A stretch of 64,000 nt of DNA, from assembly GCF_024713975.1 (NCBI RefSeq), contig NC_091095.1, positions 7,021,501 through 7,085,500 of the forward strand, read 5' to 3'. Positions 35,200-49,039 of this stretch are shown here, piece after piece; position 1 is the first letter of the stretch, and each line of letters starts with the position of its first letter. The DNA is from Paralichthys olivaceus. Its lineage: Eukaryota > Chordata > Actinopteri > Pleuronectiformes > Paralichthyidae. Below the pieces are notes generated by a model. It did no database searches. It saw only the letters and a list, made by a program, of their open reading frames with translations, and was not told the origin of the DNA. The position numbers and the translations under genes were made by a program.

Positions 35200-36530
35200 A
35201 CCTCAGTGGGTCGGCCATGTGAGGAGGGTCTCTGTCTGTCTGTAGCGGTTTGAATGTTCAGTGTCGACGTCCTCACGTTTAAAATGTATTTTTATATTCT
35301 GAGTATAATGAGAGCAAATGGTACAAGTTGTTTTTTCATTGTAACCTGCCACCACTTCAATGCTGGGATATCAACATTTCTGTGAAGTCAGCGATACAAA
35401 GTCAAAGTTTGATTTACTTCCACACAAAGTTTCTGAAAAAGGAAAAAGGAACGTTACCATCATATAGGACTATGTGGGATATTTGATTTAGAGATACCAC
35501 AGAGTAATTCCAATAGACTGTATATAACAATGCAATGATATAATCATCAATTACTGGTGAGGTCAAAGATGACAGTTGTGACAGAAATGTGTGGCAAATA
35601 ATCATTAAGAGGATTACACAGCTGACCTTCAGACCCGGGCATCCACGGCTCGACCTAAACTATTCTTCAAAAACAGAAAGTCTTACATTGAACAGCAGCA
35701 CAGTTTTTGGTGTGTTAAGGAGGGTTATTATAGCCAATGACTTTTTTAAATAGCACCACATAAACAAATAGTCCGAAATAACCAGTAGTTTAAATTGGCC
35801 TTATGTGCAGAGATACATTTTAGGTTAAAGGTCAATAGCTTTAGAACCTTTAATTGTTCAGGAACCAGATGTTGGCTTTGGTTTTCCAATTGGTAATTCA
35901 AACATGATATTGTGGTTCATAGTAACTGCGTTATTAAATAAATGGGATTAGTCAGGCTGCCCCCTGCCAAAGGAAGTAACTCTGAGCTGCCAGGCAACAC
36001 CGAGGGCCACACAACACAGGAAGTTCATAAAATAGTCTTCAAAATAATGGCCTCAAAGTTTTCACATAAACCAATTGACCCATTTGTGTGGTTCTGACGA
36101 AACGTACTGCTGGATTTAGTATGTATCTGTATTCAAAGTTTTAATAAAGTAAGAGTAAAGAAGTATAAGCAGCAAAATGTATACAGGTAATCAATGTGAT
36201 ATATAAAGGAACAGCTCAAAATTATATCACATCTCACATTTGGGAGATTCAAAGAAACATGTAATCACATTATTACACATTGGTTATCGAACAATCCACT
36301 TTTTCCTCAGCCACAGCCACCCCAATGGGATGTTGGCAGTTCTATACATGTGCACGATAAAAACATATTATGTTATTGTGCGGTTTGTCCCTATTGTCTT
36401 ATAATACGTGTTTAAAGTATAAAGTTATATAAAGTGTGAAAATAATAAATAAAACCAGTCACGTTGTTTGAAACAAATTTGTGTTTGATCATATTTCTAA
36501 TTTTTTGTGTGACGTTCATAGTAACAGAAG
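35200..36530. other. zap70-mob3a intergenic region
   Basis: About 1.3 kb of AT-rich sequence with no supported coding region, RNA gene or strong repeat. The mob3a promoter is expected at its right end. Confidence 0.5.
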
Positions 36531-36599
36531 ATGATTATTTTGAAGGTTGCCACCGGAAGTGTGTGTCAGTGCCTGAGGTTTGACTGTGGTTGCACTTTT

Positions 36600-36800
36600 C
36601 GTTCCGCAGGGAGGAGTCCTCCGTTAGTTTCTGTAGGAAAGTGGCGTGTTTATAGAATTATCAGTGATTCCACGACATGTACGGCGCCATGTGTCCATAA
36701 TGTAGTCCGTGTGAGCTGCCTCCGTGAAGCTATCGATCAGTGACCGGGCGATAATCGATCAAACACCGAAGGAAACTGACGGAACAGGAAGGCGGAACAA
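36600..36800 (+). other. Candidate non-coding first exon of mob3a
   Basis: A GC-richer block ends with GGCGGAACAA|GTAAGT, a near-consensus donor (last exon base 36800). The acceptor TTTTTACGCAG ending at 38791 lies upstream of the start codon. The transcription start is not defined. Confidence 0.5.
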
Positions 36801-37698
36801 GTAAGTTCTCGGGAAAGTGGCTTTGATCTGAGCGGTTTGATCAGCGTCTGATGACCTGTCTGTAACACCGACGAGTTTATTTCACATAAGCTGTGATTCA
36901 ATATAAGAACCGTGGGGTCATTTCGTCCTGTTTGTGTTTTTAAGTTTCAGGAAGCAACAAGTCGGAGTTAGCTCGAACCGTCCGTCCGTTACCAGTAAAC
37001 TTACAGTCGTCATGTGCCCCCGCTCTTTTAATCTGCGGCTCTTGTTTTGCAAAATGCGACAAAGAAACGACCTCAAAGTTCGTGTTGAAGACGGAGGTGT
37101 GAGTGTTAGGATGGAGGTGTGAGGGACCCGGGAGATGATGTTAACACCCGGTCAGAGCTCGTTTTATTGTCATTCCGCGGATTCCTGTCGGTGAATGAGA
37201 GTCAGAAGTCGGAAGCGAGTCTGTGCTGTGTGACGGTGAATGAGGCCCTTTGTGTTGACACTGCTGAGACTTGTACCTGAGCTCATGATCAAAGGCATGA
37301 AGTCTGTGGTCCTGAATCAGCCTCCTCACACAAACATGGACTGATTCAACTGTATTCATGATCTGATCACCCACACATGTCTCCACTCAAACACCTACTG
37401 ATGGTGTTTTACCTGGATATGACATCTTTGATTTTCAACGCGTCACAGGGCTTGGCGGTAATCATTAATTCAATGTCAGTATCACATACACTGAAAACAG
37501 AGAATTATTGGAGCAACCCTTCAATCAGTAATACACAAATGAACTAGTTTGACTAACTCAAAGTCACAGTTGCGACCTTTTATTTGAAAGAACCAAATTC
37601 ATTTGTGTATTAGGTCATTTTTTAAGTTGGTAGCAAATGTAGTAGCAAAAAACTATCAATTTAAAAGCAGTTGGTAAAAGTACGTTTGCAGACAAGAT

Positions 37699-38001
37699 TT
37701 AAAGATACAGTTTGTAATATTTAGTGACATCTAGTGGAGAAGTTCCATGTTGCAGCTGCATATCCCTCACCTCACCCTCCTCTTCAAAACATTAAGAAGA
37801 ACCTTTGGTAGCCTTCAGTTGGCAGCATCCGCAGAGAGGAGCTGCTCCTGATGTAGATATAAGCTATTTAAATAGAAAGGGCCATTCTAAGGTCAAGAAA
37901 ACAACAAGTTTAGATGAAACATACTTGTGAAAACATCACTAGGATTAGTTAATATTACATTTCTGCCAATTTCACCTATATCTTAGACATTTGACTTTTA
38001 T
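37699..38001 (+). mobile_element. Second, diverged copy of the TTAA MITE (family A)
   Basis: Begins TTAAAGATACAGTTTGTAAT, continues with TTAGTGACATCTAG, CCCTCACCTCACCCTC, AGAAGAACCTTTGGTAG and AAGAAAACAACAAGTTTAGA, collinear with 25310-25811, but lacks the long palindrome. The right end is decayed (CTTAGACATTTGACTTTTA). Lies in the mob3a 5' UTR intron. Confidence 0.75.
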
Positions 38002-38791
38002 GTGATGTTTTACTGTGACTTTATAATGTGACATTTATCATGATATTTATCAATAATTACTGATAGTATAAATCTTGAAAAGTTTTGAAAGTCTTGAAAG
38101 TCTTGAAAGTTTTGGTCACAGAGCCCAGCAACAACGCCATACCACAAGATGAATTCATTTGAATTCACATCAGCCTAAGAAGGTGGATAAGGAGCTTAAA
38201 CGTCACCACATCCGTGCAAGTTTAGACCCAAGACAATTTAAACTGGACCAAATATGCGATTATTTTCTTCCATAATAAATCTGCTGAGGATTTTGTTGTT
38301 GAGTTTAAAAACCTAACATGCCAAAAAATGAAGTGAAGTCTTCTGATGTCTTTTTTTCTAATATTTAGTTTGTAATGACATAAAACAGAGAAAACATGAA
38401 ATACTCACATTGAAGTTGGAGGAGCAATATTTTTTCTAGCATTCCTAATGATTTTCTAGCTCCAGTGATAAATCAATAATCAGAATAGTGGTAGATTAAT
38501 CTTCTGTTAATAGAATAATTCATGATTTAGTTAATAATTTCAGTGGAGTGCAACTTTCAAGTCAACTCTGATGTATTACATGTTAACTATGCATGCCAGA
38601 ATCTAATAAACCTGAACTTATCAATTAAAAAAATCTGAAGATTTATAGTTATTGAAAAATATTGTTAGCCCTAGACTGTAATATTTGGTTATATGTTTTT
38701 TTGACAGAAACTATGCATTTCAATGCAGGCGTACATTCATTAACCAAACTCTGTCCCTTTCCTTCTATCTGCTTCTTCTATTTTTACGCAG

Positions 38792-38930
38792 GATCACAGA
38801 ACCACAAACGGACTCCGTCCATAACAAAACTCTTCACTGGTTATTTACTCGACCCTTTGACCCTGACAGTAAATAATTCACTTGAAGCGTTCAAACAAAT
38901 CACCAGCCGCTGTAGCCGCCACATATAACC
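38792..38930 (+). other. mob3a: mob3a 5' UTR part of start-codon exon
   Basis: Region between the likely acceptor (TTTTTACGCAG) and the ATG, with no upstream in-frame ATG that would extend the MOB protein. Confidence 0.55.
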
Positions 38931-39348
38931 ATGTCCATGGCGCTGAAACAAGTCTTCAACAAAGACAGGACATTCCGGCCCAAGCGTAAGTTTGAGCCCG
39001 GGACGCAGCGCTTCGATCTGCACAAGAAGGCCCAGGCCTCACTGAACGCCGGGCTGGACCTGAAGCAGGCTGTGCAGCTGCCCCACGGCGAGGACCTCAA
39101 CGACTGGGTGGCAGTCCACGTGGTCGACTTTTTCAACCGCATCAACCTCATCTACGGCACCATTAGCGACTCCTGCACCGACCAAACCTGCCCCGTCATG
39201 TCCGGCGGGCCCAAGTACGAATATCGTTGGCAGGACGAGCACAAGTACAAGAGGCCGACCGCACTGTCGGCCCCCAAGTACATGAGCCTGCTCATGGATT
39301 GGATCGAGGTACAGATCAACAATGAAAACATCTTCCCCACCAACGTCG
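38931..39348 (+). CDS. mob3a: mob3a coding exon 1
   Basis: 139 codons plus 1 nt, from [20 protein letters not shown] to IFPTNVG. Contains the cysteine pair of the zinc site. Donor GTCG|GTAAGT. Confidence 0.97.
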
Positions 39349-42300
39349 GTAAGTGCTGCGATTAGACACAGACAGTACGTCAAGACTCAGAATTAGGTCA
39401 GTAACTGAGATTTAGATTTTTTCTTAGCTTTGCAGAAGTTCAAGAAATCCAAAGATCAAAGTCAAAATGATTCAAGTAGTGAACAAACCAAGTCTCCACC
39501 CATTCAAAGACTCAGTCCACAGACATAAGAAACAGGGCTGTGACCTGTCACAAAGATGTTCCTCATAGAGGAAAGTAGATACAAACATATTTATAATACC
39601 ACATCATTTTTTGGTCTTCTAAAATACTGAATTATTTTAGTTTTTGGAAAGTGAGCCCTTAAATTTTCACTCATTGACACAGTAGACATATGTAATGTGA
39701 CCATGGGTTGCAATTAGAAGAGTCATAAGCTGCAAAAGTAGGAAACTCGTGTTGTAACATGCACTCGCGCTGTATTTTTAATAAATGACCTGAATGAGGT
39801 TCTGTCCTTTCCGCATGAGTCACATGAAAAAAAGGCATGAAAGCATCTAAAATCCGAAGCCGCTGTTTCTCAGCTACCAGACAACAAAGTGATGTTTTAG
39901 ATGAAATCTGCAAGGCCACATTTATCAGATCACCTTCAGAGTTGCACATTGTACACATTGTCAGTTTATCTCCTCTTACTGTGGCATTCTGGGTATCTTC
40001 CTATCATCTCAGATTGTTGCGTCATCCATGTGTAGACTGAGTGATATGTGCCACGGCTCGGCATTTGACTAAGTACAGAAACATCCCAGCAATGGATTTA
40101 AAAATGGGCCACATAATTTACAGTGGGCTATGAATAGACACGACCTTTGCTGCATGTGTCCTCTGGAGCAGATTCCTGAAATATTATTGAATTAGTCAAA
40201 GCAAAACAAGACACTAAATTAATCACATGATCTGAGGATTATGCCTCCCCCCATTCAAGTCCTGTTGGTTTCCATTAATATATGAAATGCCTCCATCCTT
40301 AAGTATGTTGTTTTCCGTCTCCAGAGCTCAATAACACATGATGACTCAGGTGTTAAAGATCCATATATAACTTTAACCTTGACTTAAACTGATGTAGTCC
40401 CTAAGTAACATGTAATGAACATGTAGTTGTGTTTATGTGAGTTTGTTTGAATATGTGTTCCCATAACAACATTTCCAAAATGGGTGTGCGCATGATGGCA
40501 CATGTGACTGAAGCAGCTATTTCTAAAAAGCTTGTTTTTGTCACTAAAGGTAAGTTTGAACCTGTTTAGTGTAAATGCTTCAATTAAATATTCCATTTAA
40601 CATCTTCTGACCAACATCTTAAATCATCGAGACATGGAGCCTCAAACAAAAATCATGTGACCTCTTTGTCGCAATAAGAAAAATAAGCAACTTATTTAAT
40701 GGATTCAATTATGTTGTATTAATATATTCCTGTTTTTTTTAATCCAAGCAAGTTTAAAATAACATAACCAAATCATCATGGTCTAGACAGTAAAAGGTCA
40801 GAGGGGATTGACCTCCGTGTTCTCATGTCTCCATCTGTTTGACTCCCAGGTACTCCCTTCCCTAAGACCTTCATGCAGGTGGCTAAGAAGATTTTGTCTC
40901 GTCTGTTCCGGGTGTTTGTCCACGTCTACATCCACCACTTTGACCGTGTGAGCCAGATGGGGGCCGAGGCTCATGTCAATACCTGCTACAAGCATTTCTA
41001 TTACTTTGTCACTGAGTTCAACCTGACTGACCACAAAGAGCTGGAGCCTCTGGTGAGTTTATGTTAAATGAATGTGGAAATATAAATGTTTAACCCTGGA
41101 AGTAGCTGCAGCAGTGTTGAAATAAAGAGGAGACATGAGGATGCAACAAAGGTTGATAGATATTTTACTGAAGAAATGAGTTGTGTCAGATAAAGACCTG
41201 ACAATGCACATATATGAAATGACCAAACTGAAGTACAGCATTAAAAAGAAGACTAATCTGAGGGGAGGAGCCTCACCCATACTGGATTACTGAGGCTAAT
41301 ATCAATATTTGTTTGTATCAACTAACTTTGTATTTATTAAACATTTTTTACTTGAACACATATATAAAACATAACATATAAGAATATCTTTCTAGTCTAT
41401 CTAGTTTTAGAACTGCTACCAATTTGCTGTACTTACAGAGTGGTACATACAAAAAAGATTTCATAATTTAAAAAAGAAAAGATGGACAAATTACATACTG
41501 GCCACATTTTCTGAATTATTTTAGTTTATTGTTTTTTTCTGTTCTGCTCTATTATTTTAATTATTTGCAAACATAAACCCTGATACTGTTAAATTGCAGA
41601 TAAGCTGTTATAATTGATAATTGGTTATAAAAAGTGAAGTAACGGGTTGTGTTGCTGTATTTAGCATTTGCTCAAAAGAAAAGGTTTCAGAAATTGACCG
41701 TGAACTGCAACAACATTAAAATGCGTAACCTGCAGACCTGAAATTCCTTTCATAATAACTTTACTTCATTTGACTAATCAAATCGAACTTTTACGCCAAT
41801 GTAGGACATGCTGCATCACAAAGCATGCCAGTGACGGTCGTTTATGAAACAGGATGCTGCCACCATTTGTGCTCTTTATCCAAGAAGTGCTCACAGTCTG
41901 TATCTGTCAGAATCTGTTTTATCTCATTAATCTAGATTAGATTATTATATATCTCCAGAAATCCTTATTTTACGACAACATCCCAGTGAAATACAGCAAA
42001 GGGTCATTGAACCACTGCACATCCCCAAACTGGTTGTTACACTGACATTGATCGGGTGCTGATTAATCGATTGTTGATTAGCTCTGAGAGACTGTGTGTC
42101 CTGTGCGTGTTCGGAATGTCTCCTCCTCTGAAGTAGGTCAGTGTGAACGAAAGCCTGGAGATACATCTGTGGATGATGACGATTATTTTCATTTTACACC
42201 CAGAACCTTCCAGTCTGGTGGTTGTTTGTTACACTAACAAATATGTCTACAATATAAGCTTCAGGTTTTATTTTCAAAGATGTATCTGTTGCTGTGAGCA

Positions 42301-42521
42301 TCGCTAATGCTAATGATGTTCGCTAATGATTACCAGTGTCAGAACTTAGCACCCCCACCCACCCGATGTCACAATGCTTCACTGTGCACGACGTTATTTG
42401 CCAAGTCAGTCGACATCGGCCAACACTAATGAGCACAAGTACTTCGTTCATCGCTGTAACGCTCTGTACTGTGTCTGTGTGTCTGCTGCAGAAAGAGATG
42501 ACCTCTCGGATGTGCCACTGA
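38931..42521 (+). CDS. mob3a: mob3a, MOB kinase activator 3 family, complete (3 exons, 216 aa)
   Basis: MOB proteins are small zinc-binding adaptors for NDR/LATS or MST kinases; MOB3 members are linked to MST1 in mammals. Exons: 38931-39348, 40850-41052, 42492-42521 (651 nt with stop; human MOB3A is 217 aa). The single Mob1/phocein domain fills the protein. Seen: [40 protein letters not shown], the C82-x4-C87 pair ([10 protein letters not shown]), [11 protein letters not shown] with H164 and H169 as the other two expected zinc ligands, [13 protein letters not shown], and the C-terminus [11 protein letters not shown]3A rather than MOB3B or MOB3C is favoured by [23 protein letters not shown] and by adjacency to mknk2, as in human 19p13.3, although MSMALKQ and EMTSRMCH are MOB3B-like. 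The start is in a good context (ATAACCATGT). The two coding introns hold no supported feature. Confidence 0.9.
40850..41052 (+). CDS. mob3a: mob3a coding exon 2
   Basis: Encodes [40 protein letters not shown] and [11 protein letters not shown]. Holds the histidine pair. Acceptor GACTCCCAG, donor CCTCTG|GTGAGT. Confidence 0.97.
42492..42521 (+). CDS. mob3a: mob3a coding exon 3 (30 nt, C-terminus)
   Basis: Encodes KEMTSRMCH and stop TGA at 42519-42521, the invariant MOB3 C-terminus. Acceptor TCTGCTGCAG. Recognised from the family ending. Confidence 0.95.
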   Translation, partial: KEMTSRMCH

Positions 42522-42890
42522 GGGAGCCCAGCGGACCCGTGGACGCATGCCGGAAGCACACATCCGTCCAACTAGATGAATGCAGCAGAGAACAAACAAA
42601 TTCAGAAAAGAGTCTATTTTTGTATTTAAGTACTGTAATCTATTTTAGCCACATACTTTAGGTTTTAACCAAGGACCTTGTCATGTGAGGCGTTCTGTTC
42701 CTTTCAAACATTTTATCAGAGCACAGTATTAAGAGGTGTATGTTTGTGTTGACTTTTTTTTTTGTCTTGTTTTTCTATTTTATTTGAATCTCAATCATTC
42801 CATGATGCTTCGATCTCTCTTTCTGTCAAAAAATGATCTAAGATTAGTACGATTTCTTACTGTAAATCTATAAAATCACTATGTTGCTAT

Positions 42891-42896
42891 ATTAAA
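42891..42896 (+). terminator. Candidate mob3a polyadenylation signal
   Basis: ATTAAA 370 nt after the stop; the variant hexamer, with no nearer AATAAA noticed. Confidence 0.45.
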
Positions 42897-44164
42897 ATGA
42901 TTACTCTTACTCTACTGTTATAATTTGTATTTATTAATCACTACTTGATTGAGTTTTCTTTTCCTGAACTAAACTTAATGAATGGATTTTCATTTCTTGG
43001 GTATAAAAGATTTTCTGAGACAGCTTTTGAAACTTAAACAATCAAATCAATTTCAGTATTTACTATTAAGTCCCATGAAGTTAAACCACAGTGAGGAAAA
43101 TGCCTTTTCTTTTCTGTTTCATACTTTTATCCTTTGAATACAATTTTAGGCATATACATATATTTTTGGGGGTCAGTTGCATTTATGTAAAACTCAAGTA
43201 CAGTGGTACAGTGCTGGCGACCCAGACATGATCACGTCTGTGTTATTGTACACTTTGAGCCTTGAGCCACCAGGCAGCTTCTCGTATGTCAAACCTGCAG
43301 GTGTTAGTTGCAGATACTGTTGGCAGTTGAAGGTCACACGAGATTCGAACCTCACATGACAAAACTCTGCTGACGGAGGCGGCACATGTTTGAAAAACAA
43401 AGAAATGTTTTATACCGTCCACTGGGGGGCATCAGACACCATAACCTCTGTGTTGATAAATAGTGTAATCCAAGTTAATGTCCCCCCTTATGAAATCTGC
43501 TCAATGTTCCAGTTCTGGTCATGAAGAGGGGATGGGGGCACTCGATCGGGGTTAATGATTCGACTCAGCAGCAGGTTATGTAAGAAACAGGCCAGACTGC
43601 TGCGATGATGAACACAGAGAGCTTTTGTTTTGAATGAGCCTGGCTGGGTCAATAGGCTTGAGGACAACATAGCTGGTTGGATTTAGAGGCAGTCATCAGT
43701 CACAATGGTTCAGATTATGCAGTTAATGAGCAGTAATCTTCCACACTAGAAACACCCATATAAACACACTTACAGGATTACCTGTTAGAGCTTCCACAGC
43801 TTGTGACAGTCATAAAATCAAGGGCATCTCTTTCTCCTCATTGACACTGCATGTTTACAGTTTGAAGAGAGGCGTGGGGCAGGAAGTGATTATATTTAAA
43901 TACATTATAAGGAGAAAATATAAGTAAAAGTACATAGATATTATCAGGAAATGTACTCCAAACTATAAAATGACTTTTATGCAGAATGAGAGTTGTAAAC
44001 ACACTCAGCCGCACCTTTATTAGGTTCATGTGTACAGTCTGATGCAATAATACAACATGCAATGCTGTGGCATTTTACTCTACAGGGCGTCAGAAAGTAA
44101 TTTACATTGAAATACATAATGTTTAAATGTGATTAAGGGCCCTTACTAAGGAAGAAGCTAAAAA

Positions 44165-44400
44165 GATTGTTTTACTCCGCCAGAGGTTTTGTTTTTATCT
44201 TTATTATATTATATCTTGGAATGTTTTTCATTTTCTTTAACATTGTGAGATCGGGTGTTTTTCTAGTTTCCTTGATTTTTCAGAGAATAATTGTGACTCT
44301 TCATGAAACAAATCCGGCATGTTGAAGGCACTGACATTAATAAGTGTGTATTTTAGGAATTTTATCTTGTAAGATTACGTGTTAAAAGTATCTTGGAGGA
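44165..44400 (+). repeat. Dispersed repeat copy
   Basis: CTCCGCCAGAGG, TTTTCTTTAACATTGTGAGA and CAGAGAATAATTGTGACTCT match the family seen at 8160-8750 and 30660-31075. Confidence 0.6.
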
Positions 44401-45244
44401 AAAGGTCAGATATTTACCTCAGATATTGTTGGGGAGGAGTATAAAGCAACAGGAAATGAAAGTTCTCAAGTACAAGTTGTACTTACGTACAGTATGGAGT
44501 AAATGTACTTACTTATTAACTTTATTACTTACTTATTACTTTTCATTCCCATGTGAATGGCTGGGGATGTGGTGATTTGTTCTATTAGTAATTGACTGGA
44601 TGTTTAAATTGCTGATGGTTTTGAGTATATTTAAAAAATGTTCATGTTATTATAAACTTCAATAGACCGACATGATGTAACTATCTGTCTCAATAACATC
44701 AACCAATGATATGACCACATTGCCTGCTGCAACCTGATCCTCTTACAGGATTGTCCCTCCTCTGTCAGTGGAGTCACTTCCTGTAAAACACTGGCAACAT
44801 GTGTTACGCGTGTTACGTGTTGTGCCCGCCTCTCGCTCTTCCCTCCCTCTGGTGTGTTTGTCTCTTTTCTGGAATGCATCAGCCCCCAAAGGTCTCAGTG
44901 GTTGCAAGAGTCGAATAGAAGAACTGGAGGGAGGCCAAGAACAAGGGAGAAGAATATCAGGTTGCAGCCAATCCCTCTGCAGCTCGTCCAACTCTGTCAG
45001 GGTTTACGCAGCACTGTCGAACGTGCTGCTTTGAAGGTGTGACAGTGTGATTGTTTACATGGAGAGAAAGGGTTTTGGGACACAATGTGAATCAGCAGAC
45101 GTCAGATTGAGAACACACCCTAAACGGTTTCGTGGTTTGCCAGTGAGTTGCCTCATGTAGCCAGTACTGCAGCCACGAGGACGAGAAGCGATCATGATTC
45201 CAAGGCCAAAAGTTTCAGATGGTTAAATCATAAAATATTGTTCC

Positions 45245-45515
45245 CTTAAATACGAATGAATTACTCTTTGGGAAATTGGTGAAAATGTAAAAAAAAACAC
45301 CATATATCACGATGGTGAAGAAAGGGATAAAACATTCCTGCATCTGCCCCCTGAACTGGATCCGCACCTAATCTGAATTTTGAATGGGTTCTCTCCTGAC
45401 CTATATGCCATCCTTGTTTCCCTGAAACCTCTCCTGTAGTTTTCATGTAATTTGCTCACAATAAAACAAACCAAACATACAGACGGGTGAAAACATAACC
45501 TCTTTCTTTGACTTA
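45245..45515 (-). repeat. Dispersed repeat copy (opposite orientation)
   Basis: AACATTCCTGCATCTGCCCC, CTGGATCCGCACCTAATCTG, GGTTCTCTCCTGACC and GGTGAAAACATAACCTC are the reverse-orientation segments of the same family; compare 8520-8745 and 63735-63960. Confidence 0.65.
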
Positions 45516-48154
45516 CATCACACTTGATTCAAAAACAGGTCAACTGGACTTGGTTAAGTAAAAACAGTTGACCTGTTTTTAGCTTGGCTATACCATGACC
45601 TGGAAGACTGAGAATCTCCACAGACATCTCACAAAATTGAAAATCTGTGCATTATGGATTCTGCAAAAAAAAGTTAATTTAGAAAATTATCAAAATAATA
45701 ATCGACATATCATTAGTTGCAGCCCTAACTGTTACAAAACTTTGCAAGACAAATACTCTTTGTACATGCTTTTACATCAGCTGTTGTGAAACTAACTGAC
45801 ATTAAATAAATAAGGAGCATGACGCTGAACTCCATGTTCTGAACTACCGGCTCATTCAGAGGTGAATTTGCAACACAAACACAAAAACAGCTGAGCCTGA
45901 ACATTTCAGCTGCTTGCAGACGGGTGAACAGTTGCAGCTTCTGTTGTGTTGTTGCCCCATCAGAGAGGCAATTCTAAGATTTCAAAAGCAGGATTTATTT
46001 CAACTACTTTTTTTATATGGGGTTATATAACAGAAGCAAAGTACAAGGGGAAAAAAGAATAAAAGGTTTTCTTAAGTACAAATGGAACAAAGTGTGTTGC
46101 AAAATCCTTGTTAACTTCTGTGTGAAAGGATTTTTCTGGATATTGGAGTAATTCCTGTCTCCTGTAATTCCTAGAGGCACGTACATTTTTTGGCAGAGGT
46201 TACAACAGAGCGTTTTCTCAACTGGAGCCTGCTCTCTTCTAGGAAGTTTGCTCGGGGGAGGTTTCTTAGAAAAGGTACAATCATCGCCCAGGGGCACAGC
46301 AACTTTCCTACCTGAGAAATGTACGCAATGCATTGCTACAGTGGAAGACTGACCCATCCTGGCATGTGGGTTCTTGTTCAAATGTGGAACCCATGACTCT
46401 TAATAATGTGTAGAATGATGTTCTGTTTTATTAAATTACTTTGTGCTGTAAGGTTCAAATTTAGCACTGAGGCCTCTGATAATAAGTATCGAAACGTTTG
46501 CAAAAACAATTTTGAAAAAATAAGTATTCACTTGCTGTAATATTATTGCATTTTGCTATATTGCAAAATCAAGGAGTAAAGGCGATGATACAGATGCCAG
46601 AACAACACAAGTACAGTTGTTGATACCTGTACAGCTGTGTATCCATACCACATGGGGACAGTGTAGAAGACTTGTGTCAGTAGTGTAGTTGTCATCATGA
46701 AACACAACAACAACAGCAGAGACACACCTCTGATGTATCATATTTTTCACTAAATTAACCTCCCTCCCTCCTGACTGCGTCTTGGTCGAGTGCCGTTCAC
46801 ACCAGAACGTGGGTTGTTGCCACCTGAAGTTATTTATGATGGCCCATCCCTCTTCCTTTTGACCTGTAGTGACACAAACCCACCCCCCGAGCTTTGACGT
46901 GTGATCTTGTTTTCCTACTAAAACCTGCAACTACACTATGTGCTTCTGGTTATAGGGATAGTCAGTCTGCCAGCAGCTTGCGTAATGTTTGCTACCACTG
47001 GGATTATGTTTGAGGGGCAGAAGGTGAGAGGAGGAGGAGAGGCAGAAAGCCTCCAGTCACAAGACCTGCTCCTGAAAACAAACCCTACATGGTTTTACTC
47101 AAGACACCCTTGATAAACAATACATTAATATGATACATTGCAAGTGTGTGGATTCTGTCTTACTCTTCATACAGTGATGACAGTGAAACAGAAAACATCA
47201 CAGAGGGCATACACTAAAGCAAAGCACATGGCATAATAAAGCATGTACACTTTACATTTAATGCAACAATACATTCTATTTTTACAATCTGGATTTAATT
47301 AAGATGATGCATGTACAGCAAGCAATCACAAAAGGGATCTAACGCTCCTCTCTCGTGCCTCCGTCAGAAATACCTTTGCAGTTAATCTCCTAAAAGAAGC
47401 ATGGACATGTCACGTCTATGGCATCTCACAATAAGCAGACGAGTTAAGAGAGTGCACATTTTCACATCATCACAGTTCTTGGATTTCTTTCATTATCACA
47501 ACCATGAGACACATGTCTCCATCTGGCTTCAAAACGTGTCGTGAGTGTCTATCACATACAACGAAACGTGCGAATGGCTATTGGGCACATGTGGACACAC
47601 CTCCTGGTTTCAGTGTCATAATAATAATATATTTTATTTCATATAGTACTTTTAAAAAATGCTGAAAGAATGAATCAGTAACACCAATGTAGTGTCATTA
47701 TATGACTGAATAGGAGTGAGTCTGTCAGCAGTGAGAGTAGCCTACTTTTATTCTTTAAACTATAAATACATTTTGATGCTCAAACTCATTCACTCGAACC
47801 TAATATTACCTTGAGATACTGTTACTTCTACTGTGCAACTCATCTAAATACTTCTTCCAATTGGAAAGTCATGTCACTGCCCCTGCAGTGTGAGAGACAG
47901 ACGAAGCAGGCAGTGACTCAGACGGGGATTTCTTTGAACACCCATTTGGCCACTGCCATCCATCACTGGGTGTGAAAGTAAGGTTAAGGGCATTGTAAAA
48001 TGCATTGGAAATGTGACAAGGGACACAAACTAAAAATGGCTAAAATGCTTATTTATAGACTTGCATTTATTAGGTTTTTTTAAAAGATTTAAGATCTGAA
48101 AAGTAACTTCTACCTTTGAAATAAATTCATCAAGATAAAATATTTATATCAAAT

Positions 48155-48320
48155 GAAATTCAAATTTATTTGTATCGCGCCAAATCATAATATACATTAT
48201 CTCAAGGCACTTTAGAAGGTCAAGATCTTAAAAATTATAGAGGAACTCCGAGGAGCACTTTGGCGACTATGGAGAGAAAAAACTCTCATTAACTGAAGGA
48301 AACCTCTAAAACCAGACTGC
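48155..48320 (+). repeat. Dispersed teleost repeat
   Basis: CAAATTTATTTGTATCGCGC CAAATCA, ATCTCAAGGCACTTTA, GAGCACTTTGGCGAC and GAAACCTCTAAAACCAGACT, the order of a very common fish interspersed repeat. Non-coding. Confidence 0.75.
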
Positions 48321-49039
48321 TAAAGATACAGTGAAGTAGGAATGTAAAGTAGCATAAAATGGAAGTAAACCCACGTGAATATGAAAGATTTACTTATTAT
48401 TATTGAATATTGAATAATATGAATAACAACCATAAATTGTATATCACAATTTTTTGTATTTCTACTATATAAATACTGATAAAAATAAATAATCAAATTA
48501 TCTTAAATGAAACATTTAAACTAATTAAGGTGCACAGATCCTATATCACACAAACAGAACAACACTTATAGAGAAGAAAACCTAATTATTACACTATTGT
48601 TGTTAACAAGTAACTCAAAAGTGGTTCAGTGCATTAATGGAGTCAGTGTATTTAGTGAGGTGGTGCAGGTTATGTCTTCTTCCACTCCTTGCTTTATATA
48701 ACCGGATGCTGACCAGCAGTTGTTTATGAAGGGCTCTTGTTTGTGCAGCAGCTCCACCATCACACAGTGAACTGGTGGATCTGGTCCGTCCGCATGTTGA
48801 TGTATGTCTGCCTCCGCTTGCACCGACATCAGAACAGCCTGGAGCTGCTCATTGTGCCGATGAGCACGTACTCGCCATTTCGCCCCTGCACGTGTCCCCC
48901 GAAACAAAATAGAGCCCCACGTCCGCGTCCAACTCCTGCAGCCTCTACCCATCCTGTTGCGCGGGGCTTGTTCACAATTCCAATCGCTAACATATAAACC
49001 CGGTTCAGTTCAGGCTTCGATGGGTTTGGACTTTTCTTC

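Larger units (their letters stand above)
42900..48950. other. mob3a-mknk2 intergenic region
   Basis: Six kilobases without a supported gene. Repeats are listed separately (44165-44400, 45245-45515, 48155-48320). The open frame at 46013-46381 has no domain I can recognise. A short (AAT)-rich fragment lies near 47620. Confidence 0.5.

Noticed and set aside
39039..39383. 114-codon antisense frame over mob3a exon 1
   Set aside because: Shadow of the GC-rich conserved mob3a exon on the other strand.
46013..46381. 122-codon minus-strand frame with a Cys pair (CCNLCQKMYV)
   Set aside because: Considered as a transposase relic, but no family motif could be recognised.
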